Of a stretch of 50,972 nt of DNA, positions 15,357 to 22,383 are shown piece by piece. Origin of the DNA: Streptomyces guryensis (GTDB taxonomy: Bacteria; Actinomycetota; Actinomycetes; Streptomycetales; Streptomycetaceae); the NCBI RefSeq assembly GCF_021261325.1, contig NZ_JAJSBI010000043.1, positions 1 to 50,972 of the forward strand. Direction: 5' to 3'. A program made the position numbers and the translations under genes. Position 1 is the first letter of the stretch. The number at the start of each line of letters is the position of its first letter. A model generated the notes under the pieces. The model had not been told where the DNA came from, did not search any database, and was given only the letters and a program-made list of their open reading frames with translations.

Positions 15357-17191
15357 CGTTCGTCCTCCGCTTCTGGGGTCCCGGACATCAGATGGGCGTA
15401 CTCGGCGTTCGTGCGCAGCAGTTCGTGATGCGTGCCCACGGCGGCGATCCGGCCGCCGGAGAGCAGCGCGACCCGGTCGGCGAGCAGAACCGTGGACGGG
15501 CGGTGCGCCACGATGAGCGCCGTGGTGTCCGCGAGGACGTCCCGCAGGGCGGCCTCGACGGCGGCTTCGGTGTGCACGTCGAGTGCGGACAGCGGGTCGT
15601 CCAGAACGAGGAACCTGGGTCTGCCCACGACGGCCCGCGCGAGCGCCAGCCGCTGCCGCTGCCCGCCGGAGAGGCTGAGGCCCTGCTCGCCGACCTGGGT
15701 GTCCGTCCCCTGGGGCAGCGCGTGCGCGAAGTCGGCCTGCGCGACGGCGAGCGCGCGGTTCAGCTCGGCGGCACCCGCACTGTCGTCGGCTCCCATCAGC
15801 ACGTTGTCCCCGACGCTCGCCGAGAAGAGGGTGGGCTCCTCGAAGGCGACGGCGACGAGGGTGCGCAGTTCCTCGCGGGACACGGCGGTGATGTCCTCGC
15901 CGTCGAGGGTGATCCGGCCGGATGTCACCTCGTGGAGGCGGGGGACGAGAGCGGTCAGCGTCGTCTTGCCGCTGCCGGTGGCGCCCACCAGGGCCATGGA
16001 CTCGCCGGGGCGGATGTGGAGGTCGATACGGTCGAGGACGGGCGGGGAGTCGCAGGGGGCGTCCGGGTAGCGGAAGCGTACGTTGTGGAACCGGAGGCCG
16101 CGCAGCCCGGCGGTGCGAGGTGCCGCTCTCTGTGGGGCGGGAGCCGCCCCAGCACCACGATCGCCCGCAGCTGCGTCGGACTCCGGCACCTCGTCCATCA
16201 CCTCGAAGTACCGCTCCGTGGCGGTCGCCGCCTCCTGGCTCATCGCAAGCAGGAACCCGATGGACTCCACCGGCCACCTCAACGCCAGTGCTGTCGAGAG
16301 GAAAGCGACCAATGTCCCCGCCGACAGACCGCCGGAGGCGACCTGCACCGTGCCGAACACCAGCGCCGCCCCGATCGCCACCTCCGGCAACGTCACGATG
16401 ACGCCCCAGATCGTGGCGAGCAGCCCCGCCTTCCTGAGCTCCGTGCCCCGCAGTGTCCGGGTCAGCTCCCGGAACGCCCGCGCCTGGCTGCGATGCCGCC
16501 CGAACCCCTTGATGATCCGGATCCCGAGCACGCTCTCCTCGACGACCGTCGTCAGGTCGCCGACCTGGTCCTGCGCGAGCCGCGCCACATCGGCGTACCG
16601 CTTCTCGAAGATCACGCAGGTGACCATCACGGGGACGGCCGGACCCAGGATCACCAGCCCCAACGTCCAGTTCTGCAACAGCATGATCACCACCCCGACG
16701 GCGATGGTCACCCCGTTGACCAGCAGGAACGTCAGCGGAAAGGCGAGGAACATGCGCAGCAGCATCAGGTCCGTCGTGCCGCGCGACAGCAACTGGCCCG
16801 AGGCCCAGCGGTCGTGGAAGGCGACCGGCAGCCGCTGCAGCCGCCGGTACAGATCCGCCCGCATCCCCGCCTCGATGCCGGAGAGCGGCCGGGCCACCAG
16901 CCACCGCCGCAGCCCGAACAGCAGTGCCTCCCCGAGTCCGAGGAGCAGCAGGTACAGCGCCCCGAGCCACACGCCCGCCGGGTCCCGGTCGGCGACCGGC
17001 CCGTCCACCATCCACTTCAGTACGAGCGGGATGACGAGCCCCGTGCACGAGGCGAGCACGGCGACGAACGCGGCGGTGAACAGCCGCGCCCGCACCGGCC
17101 GTACGTACGGCCACAGCCGCAGCAGTGTGCGTACGGCGGATCGGTCGCTGGTTTCCGTGGGGTCCTCGGTGGTTGCACGTGTAGAGGGCAT
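15353..17191 (-). CDS. ABC exporter half-transporter, Walker B Glu replaced by Asp
   Basis: 612 residues, first gene of the four-gene ABC operon. Membrane helices lie in residues about 35-315; the NBD has Walker A GATGSGKTT and signature LSLSGGQRQR. Walker B is FLVLDDPLSALD, where Asp takes the place of the catalytic Glu, as in the non-hydrolytic site of many asymmetric heterodimeric exporters. The canonical partner is the 13497-15356 product, coupled by an ATGA overlap. Start ATG 17191; the intergenic region upstream (17192-17396) is shared with the divergent ABC-2/two-component operon and carries several symmetric motifs. Confidence 0.92.
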   Translation of the reverse strand: MPSTRATTEDPTETSDRSAVRTLLRLWPYVRPVRARLFTAAFVAVLASCTGLVIPLVLKWMVDGPVADRDPAGVWLGALYLLLLGLGEALLFGLRRWLVARPLSGIEAGMRADLYRRLQRLPVAFHDRWASGQLLSRGTTDLMLLRMFLAFPLTFLLVNGVTIAVGVVIMLLQNWTLGLVILGPAVPVMVTCVIFEKRYADVARLAQDQVGDLTTVVEESVLGIRIIKGFGRHRSQARAFRELTRTLRGTELRKAGLLATIWGVIVTLPEVAIGAALVFGTVQVASGGLSAGTLVAFLSTALALRWPVESIGFLLAMSQEAATATERYFEVMDEVPESDAAAGDRGAGAAPAPQRAAPRTAGLRGLRFHNVRFRYPDAPCDSPPVLDRIDLHIRPGESMALVGATGSGKTTLTALVPRLHEVTSGRITLDGEDITAVSREELRTLVAVAFEEPTLFSASVGDNVLMGADDSAGAAELNRALAVAQADFAHALPQGTDTQVGEQGLSLSGGQRQRLALARAVVGRPRFLVLDDPLSALDVHTEAAVEAALRDVLADTTALIVAHRPSTVLLADRVALLSGGRIAAVGTHHELLRTNAEYAHLMSGTPEAEDER

Positions 17192-17261
17192 CGTCTGTGA
17201 GCCTACGGACCGGCACTGACAACGCCCACCGAGTTTTGGCCGGACCCGGATCGGCCGCTGG

Positions 17262-17314
17262 TCCTACGACCTGCGCGTTCGAGGGGTCGTACAGGAGATC
17301 CCGAGGGGTCGTAG
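17262..17314. promoter_or_regulatory. Repeated GGGTCGTA motifs in the divergent ABC intergenic region
   Basis: GAGGGGTCGTA occurs as direct repeats starting at 17281 and 17303, a 22-bp (two helical turn) spacing. An inverted copy, TCCTACGACC, lies at 17262-17271. The arrangement suits a dimeric response regulator; the NarL-type regulator encoded at 20329-20973 is the obvious candidate. Confidence 0.45.
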
Positions 17315-17319
17315 GGCGG

Positions 17320-17339
17320 CATCAACCGATCGGTTGATG
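17320..17339. promoter_or_regulatory. Perfect 20-bp palindrome, TetR-type operator candidate
   Basis: CATCAACCGATCGGTTGATG is an exact 20-bp palindrome located 58 bases upstream of the ABC-2 ATPase ATG and 129 bases upstream of the divergent ABC gene. The AACCGATCGGTT core resembles many TetR-family operators. No TetR gene is in the window, so the regulator would act in trans. Confidence 0.6.
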
Positions 17340-17396
17340 TCCCTTCGAGCGCGACGGCCGATGTGGCGGCAGGGCGCTTCCCGCGAACCTGATGCC

Positions 17397-18314
17397 ATGC
17401 CCGTCATCGAAGTCACCGAACTGCGCAAGTCCTACGGCGGCCGGACCGTCGTCGACGGCGTCTCCTTCGCCGTCGAGGAGGGCGAGATCTTCGGGATCCT
17501 CGGCCCGAACGGCGCCGGCAAGACCACCACCGTCGAGTGCGTCGAGGGACTGCGCGTCCCCGACGCAGGCCGGGTGCGCGTCACCGGCCTCGACCCCGTC
17601 GCCGACCACGCGCGCGTGGCCCGCGTCCTGGGCGCCCAGCTCCAGCAGAGCGAGCTGCAGCCCAAACTCACCGTCCGCGAGGCGCTGGAGCTGTACGCCT
17701 CCTTCTACCCGAGCCCGCTCGACTGGGCGCCGCTCGCCGAACGCCTCGGCCTGACCGCGAAACTGACGACCCGGTTCGGCAAGCTCTCCGGTGGCCAGAA
17801 GCAGCGTCTGTTCATCGCGCTCGCCCTGATCGGCAACCCGCGCGTCGTCGTCCTGGACGAGCTGACGACGGGCCTGGACCCGCGGGCCCGGCGGGACACC
17901 TGGGCGCTGATCGAGGATGTCCGGGCCAGTGGCGTGACGGTTCTCCTGGTCACCCACTTCATGGAGGAGGCGCAGCGCCTGTGCGACCGGATCGCCGTGA
18001 TCGACAAGGGCCGGGTGGCCGCACTGGACACCCCGGCCGGCCTGATCCGGCGCTCGGCGGGAGCCACCGTCATCAGCTTCACCCCCTCCGCCCCGCTGGA
18101 CGACCGTGACCTCGCGGTCCTCCCCGCGCTCGCGTCCGTCGAGCACAAGGACGGCCGTATCACCCTCTCCGGCACCGACGAGACGGTCAACGCCGTCATC
18201 ACCCTCCTCGCCCGCCACCGCATCACCGCCCACCAGCTCCGGGTCGTGGACGCCACGCTCGACGACGCGTTCCTCGACCTGACGAAGGCCGACACGAAGG
18301 AGGAAGCGGCATGA
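17397..18314 (+). CDS. ABC-2 type transporter ATP-binding protein
   Basis: 305 residues, a single soluble ABC ATPase. Walker A is GPNGAGKTTT (about residues 41-50), the signature KLSGGQKQRL, Walker B RVVVLDELTTGLDP, and the H-loop HFMEEAQRLCD. A C-terminal DUF4162-like region follows. These are features of drug-efflux (DrrA-like) ATPases. The start is ATG 17397 (MPVIEVTELRKSYGG); the longer frame from 17334 overlaps the palindromic operator and is rejected. It overlaps the permease gene by four bases (ATGA) and is followed by a two-component system, an arrangement in which the sensor usually controls the transporter. Confidence 0.93.
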   Translation: MPVIEVTELRKSYGGRTVVDGVSFAVEEGEIFGILGPNGAGKTTTVECVEGLRVPDAGRVRVTGLDPVADHARVARVLGAQLQQSELQPKLTVREALELYASFYPSPLDWAPLAERLGLTAKLTTRFGKLSGGQKQRLFIALALIGNPRVVVLDELTTGLDPRARRDTWALIEDVRASGVTVLLVTHFMEEAQRLCDRIAVIDKGRVAALDTPAGLIRRSAGATVISFTPSAPLDDRDLAVLPALASVEHKDGRITLSGTDETVNAVITLLARHRITAHQLRVVDATLDDAFLDLTKADTKEEAA

Positions 18315-19045
18315 GCACCGCCGTACTGAAGACCGAGGTCCGCCTCTTCCGCCGGGAACCCGGCGCCATCTTCTGGATCCTGCTCTTCCCGACCCTGCTG
18401 CTGGTGATCCTCGGTTCCATCCCGTCCTTCCGGGACCACCAGGCCGACCTCGGCGGCCTGCGCACCATCGACGTCTACGTCCCCGTCGCCGTGCTGCTCG
18501 GCATGATCGTCGGCGGTCTGCAGGCGATGCCGCAGACCCTCACCGGCTACCGGGAACGCGGCATCCTGCGCCGGATGGCCACCACGCCGGTCCGGCCGAG
18601 TGCCCTGCTGTCCGCGCAGATGGCGGTGTACGGCGGTGCCGCCCTGGTGTCCGCACTGCTCGCCCTCGCGGTCGGGCGGCTCGGCTTCGGCGTACGACTG
18701 CCGCAACAGCCCCTCGGATACGTCCTCGCCCTGCTGCTGGCCGTTCTGGCCGCCCTTGCTCTCGGATCGGTGGTGGCGGCCCTGTCCCGTACGACGAAGA
18801 TCGCGGGCGCGATCGGTTCGGCCGTGTTCTTCCCGTCGATGTTCTGCGCGGGCGTGTGGGCGCCGGTGCAGTCCATGCCGCACCTGCTCGCCCGGATCGT
18901 CGGCTGCACCCCGTTCGGGGCGGCCGCGCAGGCACTGAACCAGGCGGCGGCCGGGCACTGGCCGGGCTGGAGCCACCTGGGCGTGCTGGTGGTGTGGATC
19001 CTGCTGCTGACGGGTGCGGCAAGTCGCTGGTTCCGCTGGGAGTAG
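18311..19045 (+). CDS. ABC-2 type transporter permease
   Basis: 244 residues with about six hydrophobic segments, starting MSTAVLKTEVRLFRREPGAI. The central TGYRERGILRRMATTPVRP is the typical cytoplasmic loop of DrrB-like ABC-2 permeases, and PSMFCAGVWAPVQSMP lies before the last helix. It is translationally coupled to the ATPase gene upstream through ATGA and is followed 25 bases later by the sensor kinase gene. With the ATPase it probably forms a dimer-of-dimers exporter for a hydrophobic drug or membrane-active compound. Confidence 0.9.
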   Translation: MSTAVLKTEVRLFRREPGAIFWILLFPTLLLVILGSIPSFRDHQADLGGLRTIDVYVPVAVLLGMIVGGLQAMPQTLTGYRERGILRRMATTPVRPSALLSAQMAVYGGAALVSALLALAVGRLGFGVRLPQQPLGYVLALLLAVLAALALGSVVAALSRTTKIAGAIGSAVFFPSMFCAGVWAPVQSMPHLLARIVGCTPFGAAAQALNQAAAGHWPGWSHLGVLVVWILLLTGAASRWFRWE

Positions 19046-19070
19046 GGGCGGTGCCGTGCAGACTGGGGAC

Positions 19071-20336
19071 ATGACCGTGGTGGACACGCACATCGAGCGG
19101 CGCTGGGACCAGTTCCACACCTGGGGGCCCTACGGGCTGCTCGGCATCGGCCTCGTCCCCGCGCTCGCGACCGCCGACCCCCACGCCTCTCCGGCCAAGT
19201 GGTACACCGCCTGGGCCCTGTTCGGCGCCGCGATCGTGCTCCAGCTGTCGTGGCACAGCACCCGTCCCGGCGGGCCCGACTGCCGCCGGAAGCCGTCGCG
19301 GACCGGGACGGTGTACTACACGGTCCGCTGGGCCCTCGCCTTCGCCCTCACCTGGATCAACCCGTTCTTCGCGTTCTACGCCGCCGCCGGCTACATGGAC
19401 GCCGACGAGACGATCCCGGGCAGGCGGTGGCAGCGGCTCGGGCTGCTGGCGAGCGCGGTCACCGTGGCCGGCGCGCAGGCCGGCGGGATGCCGTTCGGGA
19501 GCGGAGCGCAGTGGGCCGTCTTCGGCGCGCTCCTGGTCGCCAACTCGGGCCTGCAGATGGTGGTCGCCCATCTCACCGAGCAGGAGATGCAGCGGGCCCG
19601 CGAACGCACCGCGACCATCGCCGAACTGGAACGCACCAACGCAGCCCTGCAGCAGGCCCTCGACGAGAACGCCGCCCTTCACGCCCAACTCCTCGTCCAG
19701 GCACGGGAGGCCGGGGTCGCCGACGAGCGGCGGCGGCTCGCCGCCGAGATCCACGACACCATCGCCCAGGGCCTGACCGGCATCATCGCCCAGCTCCAGG
19801 TCGTCGCGAACACGCCCGACCGGGACCAGGCCCGCGAGCACACGGACCGCGCCATGGACCTGGCCCGGCACAGCCTCGGCGAGGCCCGCCGCTCCGTGCA
19901 CAACCTGGCCCCGGTGGAGCTGGCGGACGCCGGACTGCCCGAGGCGCTGAAGAAGACGGTCGCCGAATGGGGCGAACGGACCGGCGTACGCGCCGAGTTC
20001 ACGGTCACCGGCACGGCGGAACAGCTCCACGAGGAGGTCTCCGCCACCCTCCTGCGCATCGTCCAGGAGGCCCTGTCCAACACGGCCCGCCACGCCCGCG
20101 CCTCCCGCCTCGGCGTCACCCTCTCCTTCCTGGGCGACGAGGTGATCCTCGACATCCGCGACGACGGCACCGGCTTCGACCCGCTCGCGCTGCCCGCCCG
20201 CACCCGCTCCGGCGGCTTCGGCCTCGACGGCATGCGTGCCCGCGCCGAACGCATCGCGGGCTCGCTGACCGTCGAGACCGAACCGGGCCACGGCACGGCA
20301 CTGTCGGCTCGCGTACCGTTGGTCCGCCATGAGTGA
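19071..20336 (+). CDS. Two-component sensor histidine kinase (HisKA_3, NarL-type partner)
   Basis: 421 residues. The N-terminal half has about five or six hydrophobic segments (residues about 15-150), then a coiled-coil-like stretch, then the HisKA_3 dimerisation domain with the phosphoacceptor His228 in AAEIHDTIAQG. An HATPase domain follows with NTARHARAS (N box) and IRDDGTGFD (G1). The ATG at 19071 is preceded by CAGACTGGGGAC, which could be a weak ribosome site or a -10 with leaderless start. The regulator gene overlaps its 3' end by eight bases. Membrane-embedded sensing and position suggest response to the substrate of the ABC-2 exporter. Confidence 0.92.
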   Translation: MTVVDTHIERRWDQFHTWGPYGLLGIGLVPALATADPHASPAKWYTAWALFGAAIVLQLSWHSTRPGGPDCRRKPSRTGTVYYTVRWALAFALTWINPFFAFYAAAGYMDADETIPGRRWQRLGLLASAVTVAGAQAGGMPFGSGAQWAVFGALLVANSGLQMVVAHLTEQEMQRARERTATIAELERTNAALQQALDENAALHAQLLVQAREAGVADERRRLAAEIHDTIAQGLTGIIAQLQVVANTPDRDQAREHTDRAMDLARHSLGEARRSVHNLAPVELADAGLPEALKKTVAEWGERTGVRAEFTVTGTAEQLHEEVSATLLRIVQEALSNTARHARASRLGVTLSFLGDEVILDIRDDGTGFDPLALPARTRSGGFGLDGMRARAERIAGSLTVETEPGHGTALSARVPLVRHE

Positions 20337-20973
20337 CGAGCCGTTGATCTCCCTGCTGATCGTCGACGACCATCCCGTCGTACGGGACGGTCTGCGCGGC
20401 ATGTTCGAGTCGGCCCCGGGCTTCCGGGTCCTCGGCGAGGCGGCGAACGGCGTGGAGGCCGTCAGCCGCGCGGAGGCTCTGGATCCGGACGTGATCCTGA
20501 TGGACCTGCGCATGCCCGGCGGCGGGGGAGTGGACGCCATCCGCGAACTCGCCCGGCGCGGCGTCCGCGCCGAGGTGCTCGTCCTGACGACGTACGACAC
20601 CGACTCCGACACCCTGCCCGCGATCGAGGCGGGCGCGACGGGCTACCTGCTCAAGGACGCCCCGCGTGACGAGCTCTTCACCGCCGTCCGCGCGGCGGCG
20701 GAGGGCCGCACGGTGCTGTCTCCGGCGGTCGCCTCCCGCCTGGTCTCGGCGGTCCGCACCCCTGGGTCGGGCGGCAACGAGCCCCTGTCCACCCGCGAAC
20801 GCGAGGTCCTCGCCCTGGTCGCCAGGGGCACCTCCAACCGCGAGATCGCCCGCGAACTGTTCATCAGCGAGGCCACCGTGAAGACCCATCTCACGCACCT
20901 GTACGCCAAGTTGGGTGTCAACGACCGCGCGGCGGCGGTCGCGACGGCGTACCAGCGGGGGATCCTCGGCTAG
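20329..20973 (+). CDS. NarL/LuxR-family response regulator
   Basis: 214 residues. The receiver domain has the acidic pair in LLIVDDHPVVRDGLRG, phosphoacceptor Asp59 (ILMDLRMPGG), the conserved Thr (LVLTTYD) and Lys (YLLKDAP). The output domain is a LuxR-type helix-turn-helix (LSTREREVLALVARGTSNRE; then IAREL, EATVKTHL). The start ATG 20329 overlaps the kinase stop by eight bases. It likely binds the repeated GGGTCGTA motifs at 17262-17314 to control the ABC-2 operon or the divergent exporters; that link is inference. Confidence 0.93.
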   Translation: MSDEPLISLLIVDDHPVVRDGLRGMFESAPGFRVLGEAANGVEAVSRAEALDPDVILMDLRMPGGGGVDAIRELARRGVRAEVLVLTTYDTDSDTLPAIEAGATGYLLKDAPRDELFTAVRAAAEGRTVLSPAVASRLVSAVRTPGSGGNEPLSTREREVLALVARGTSNREIARELFISEATVKTHLTHLYAKLGVNDRAAAVATAYQRGILG

Positions 20974-21190
20974 CTCGTCCGCCGGCTCGTCTGCCGCGGG
21001 CAGGGGAGCAGACCTGAGGCCGTCTTCTCCCAGGACGCCTTGAGTTCCGCCGGCAACTCCGGCCTGTCGGGCGCCAGGTCGGCCTGCTCGCGCAGGTCGG
21101 CGCCGAGGTCGTAGAGGTGGTCCTTGCCCGCGGAGTCCTGGTAGTACTTCCAATACCATGGACGGTGCCAGCGCGGCGGTTGAGCCGTCA
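20970..21190 (-). pseudogene. C-terminal relic of a sulfatase-like hydrolase
   Basis: The last 60 or so residues before the stop at 20970 read as a sulfatase C-terminus: WYWKYYQDSAGKDHLYDLGA, then DLREQADLAPDRPELPAELK, then WEKTASGLLP. The HLYDLxxDxxExxDLA pattern is characteristic of arylsulfatase C-terminal ends. Upstream of about 21190 the frame loses resemblance and becomes the shadow of the next gene, so the catalytic Cys/Ser domain is absent. There is no start codon with a ribosome site. It is a truncated remnant; the 5' boundary is approximate. Confidence 0.6.
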
Positions 21191-21238
21191 AGGACGCGTT
21201 CGCGCTGTGGAACACGGTCCGTCGATGCGGCCGGGCGC

Positions 21239-22339
21239 CTACTTCTCGGCTCCGCGCGCCGGCAGAGCCGTCAACTGTGCCATGACAGGCCGGAGTTGAC
21301 GCCTGACCAGGCGGCTCAGGGTGACGACGCTCGGCAGTCGCAGGGCCGTGGGGTCGAACCGGAGGAAGGCCGCCCGCCAGTCCGGCCCGAAGACCACGAG
21401 GCCCTTGAGGGCGAAGTCCCAGCGCAGCCGCGACCGGCCGCCGTTCACCAGGACCTCCCAGAGCGGCCGCTCCGGGCGGGCGGGCTGCGGGTAGTCGGGC
21501 AGCGCGGGCAGGGGCGGCCAGCGGCCCGTGTCCGGTGCTCCCGGCTCGGTGCGCGACCGCCGTTCGTGTTCCGCGGCGACGGCCGTGCGGAAGCGGTCGT
21601 AGTCCCTGGCGTCGCAGTAGGCGAGCAGCACCAGCCGCTCGGGCGGCAGCAGGCGCAGTGCCTCGACGAACTCCCACACGGTCCCCGGTCCGGGGCCCGC
21701 CGACAGGATCACCACATGCGCACCCGCGATCAGCCCGCTCACGGTGTCCCGCCAGTCGTCGACCGGCAGATACGCGCGCGCCGCGCCGGGCAGCGGAAGC
21801 GGCTCCCCGGGGCTGCCGATCGCGACGACCCGGCCGAGCCGCCCGAAGCGCCGGACCAGGCTCTCCTCGTGGGTCAGCCCGGAGATGAAGAAGAAGCTCT
21901 CCAGGTTCGCACCGCCGCCGGTCAGGTCGGTGGGCAGCAAGGACATGCTCTTGTCGTTCGAGAACGGGCGCAGATACAGCACGTAGCGGGTTCCGGCCAA
22001 CGGGGCGAAGGAGCCGATGACTCCCGAGGTGTGCTGTTTCCCGCGCACCACGCACAGGCGTCCCGCGAAGAAGACACCCACCCCGGCGAAGAAGGCGGCC
22101 GCGGCAGCCAGCAGGCGCAGCCACCAGGAGCCGTGCGTGACGGCCAACTGGTCGCTGTAGAAACTCTTCCTGAAGACGGTGAAGCTCACCAGGCCCACCA
22201 CCGCCCCGGCCACCCGCAGCGCCCACCCGGCGGCGATCAGCGTGCGCCCCAGTCCCGGCCGCTGCACGGTGCGCGGTGGCGGCTCCCGGTCCCGGTCCCG
22301 GTCCTGCAAGAAGTACGTGTTCCCGTTCGTCACCGGCAT
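21239..22339 (-). CDS. Membrane protein of unknown function with a nucleotide-fold-like cytoplasmic domain
   Basis: 366 residues. After a short charged N-terminus, two hydrophobic hairpins (residues about 29-55 and 70-95) anchor the protein. The remainder is cytoplasmic: RYVLYLRPFSNDKSMSLLPT, RLGRVVAIGSPGEPLPLPGA, then DDWRDTVSGLIAGAHVVILS and GPGTVWEFVEALRLL. Strand-helix alternation with VVAIGSPGE and VVILSAG resembles the TIR-like or TIR/SEFIR-type flavodoxin folds of several membrane-anchored bacterial proteins, but no catalytic Glu can be assigned with confidence. Start ATG 22339. No operon partner. Function unknown. Confidence 0.75.
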   Translation of the reverse strand: MPVTNGNTYFLQDRDRDREPPPRTVQRPGLGRTLIAAGWALRVAGAVVGLVSFTVFRKSFYSDQLAVTHGSWWLRLLAAAAAFFAGVGVFFAGRLCVVRGKQHTSGVIGSFAPLAGTRYVLYLRPFSNDKSMSLLPTDLTGGGANLESFFFISGLTHEESLVRRFGRLGRVVAIGSPGEPLPLPGAARAYLPVDDWRDTVSGLIAGAHVVILSAGPGPGTVWEFVEALRLLPPERLVLLAYCDARDYDRFRTAVAAEHERRSRTEPGAPDTGRWPPLPALPDYPQPARPERPLWEVLVNGGRSRLRWDFALKGLVVFGPDWRAAFLRFDPTALRLPSVVTLSRLVRRQLRPVMAQLTALPARGAEK

Positions 22340-22383
22340 CCCCCGTGGCCCAGCCGACTCACGCAGACGCCCAGGATGACCGC

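Noticed and set aside
13497..17222. Apparent 1241-residue ABC fusion protein
   Set aside because: Only the part from 15356 to 13497 encodes an ABC transporter. The upstream half is a wrong-frame reading of the separate ABC gene at 15353-17191, which has its own intact frame and start.
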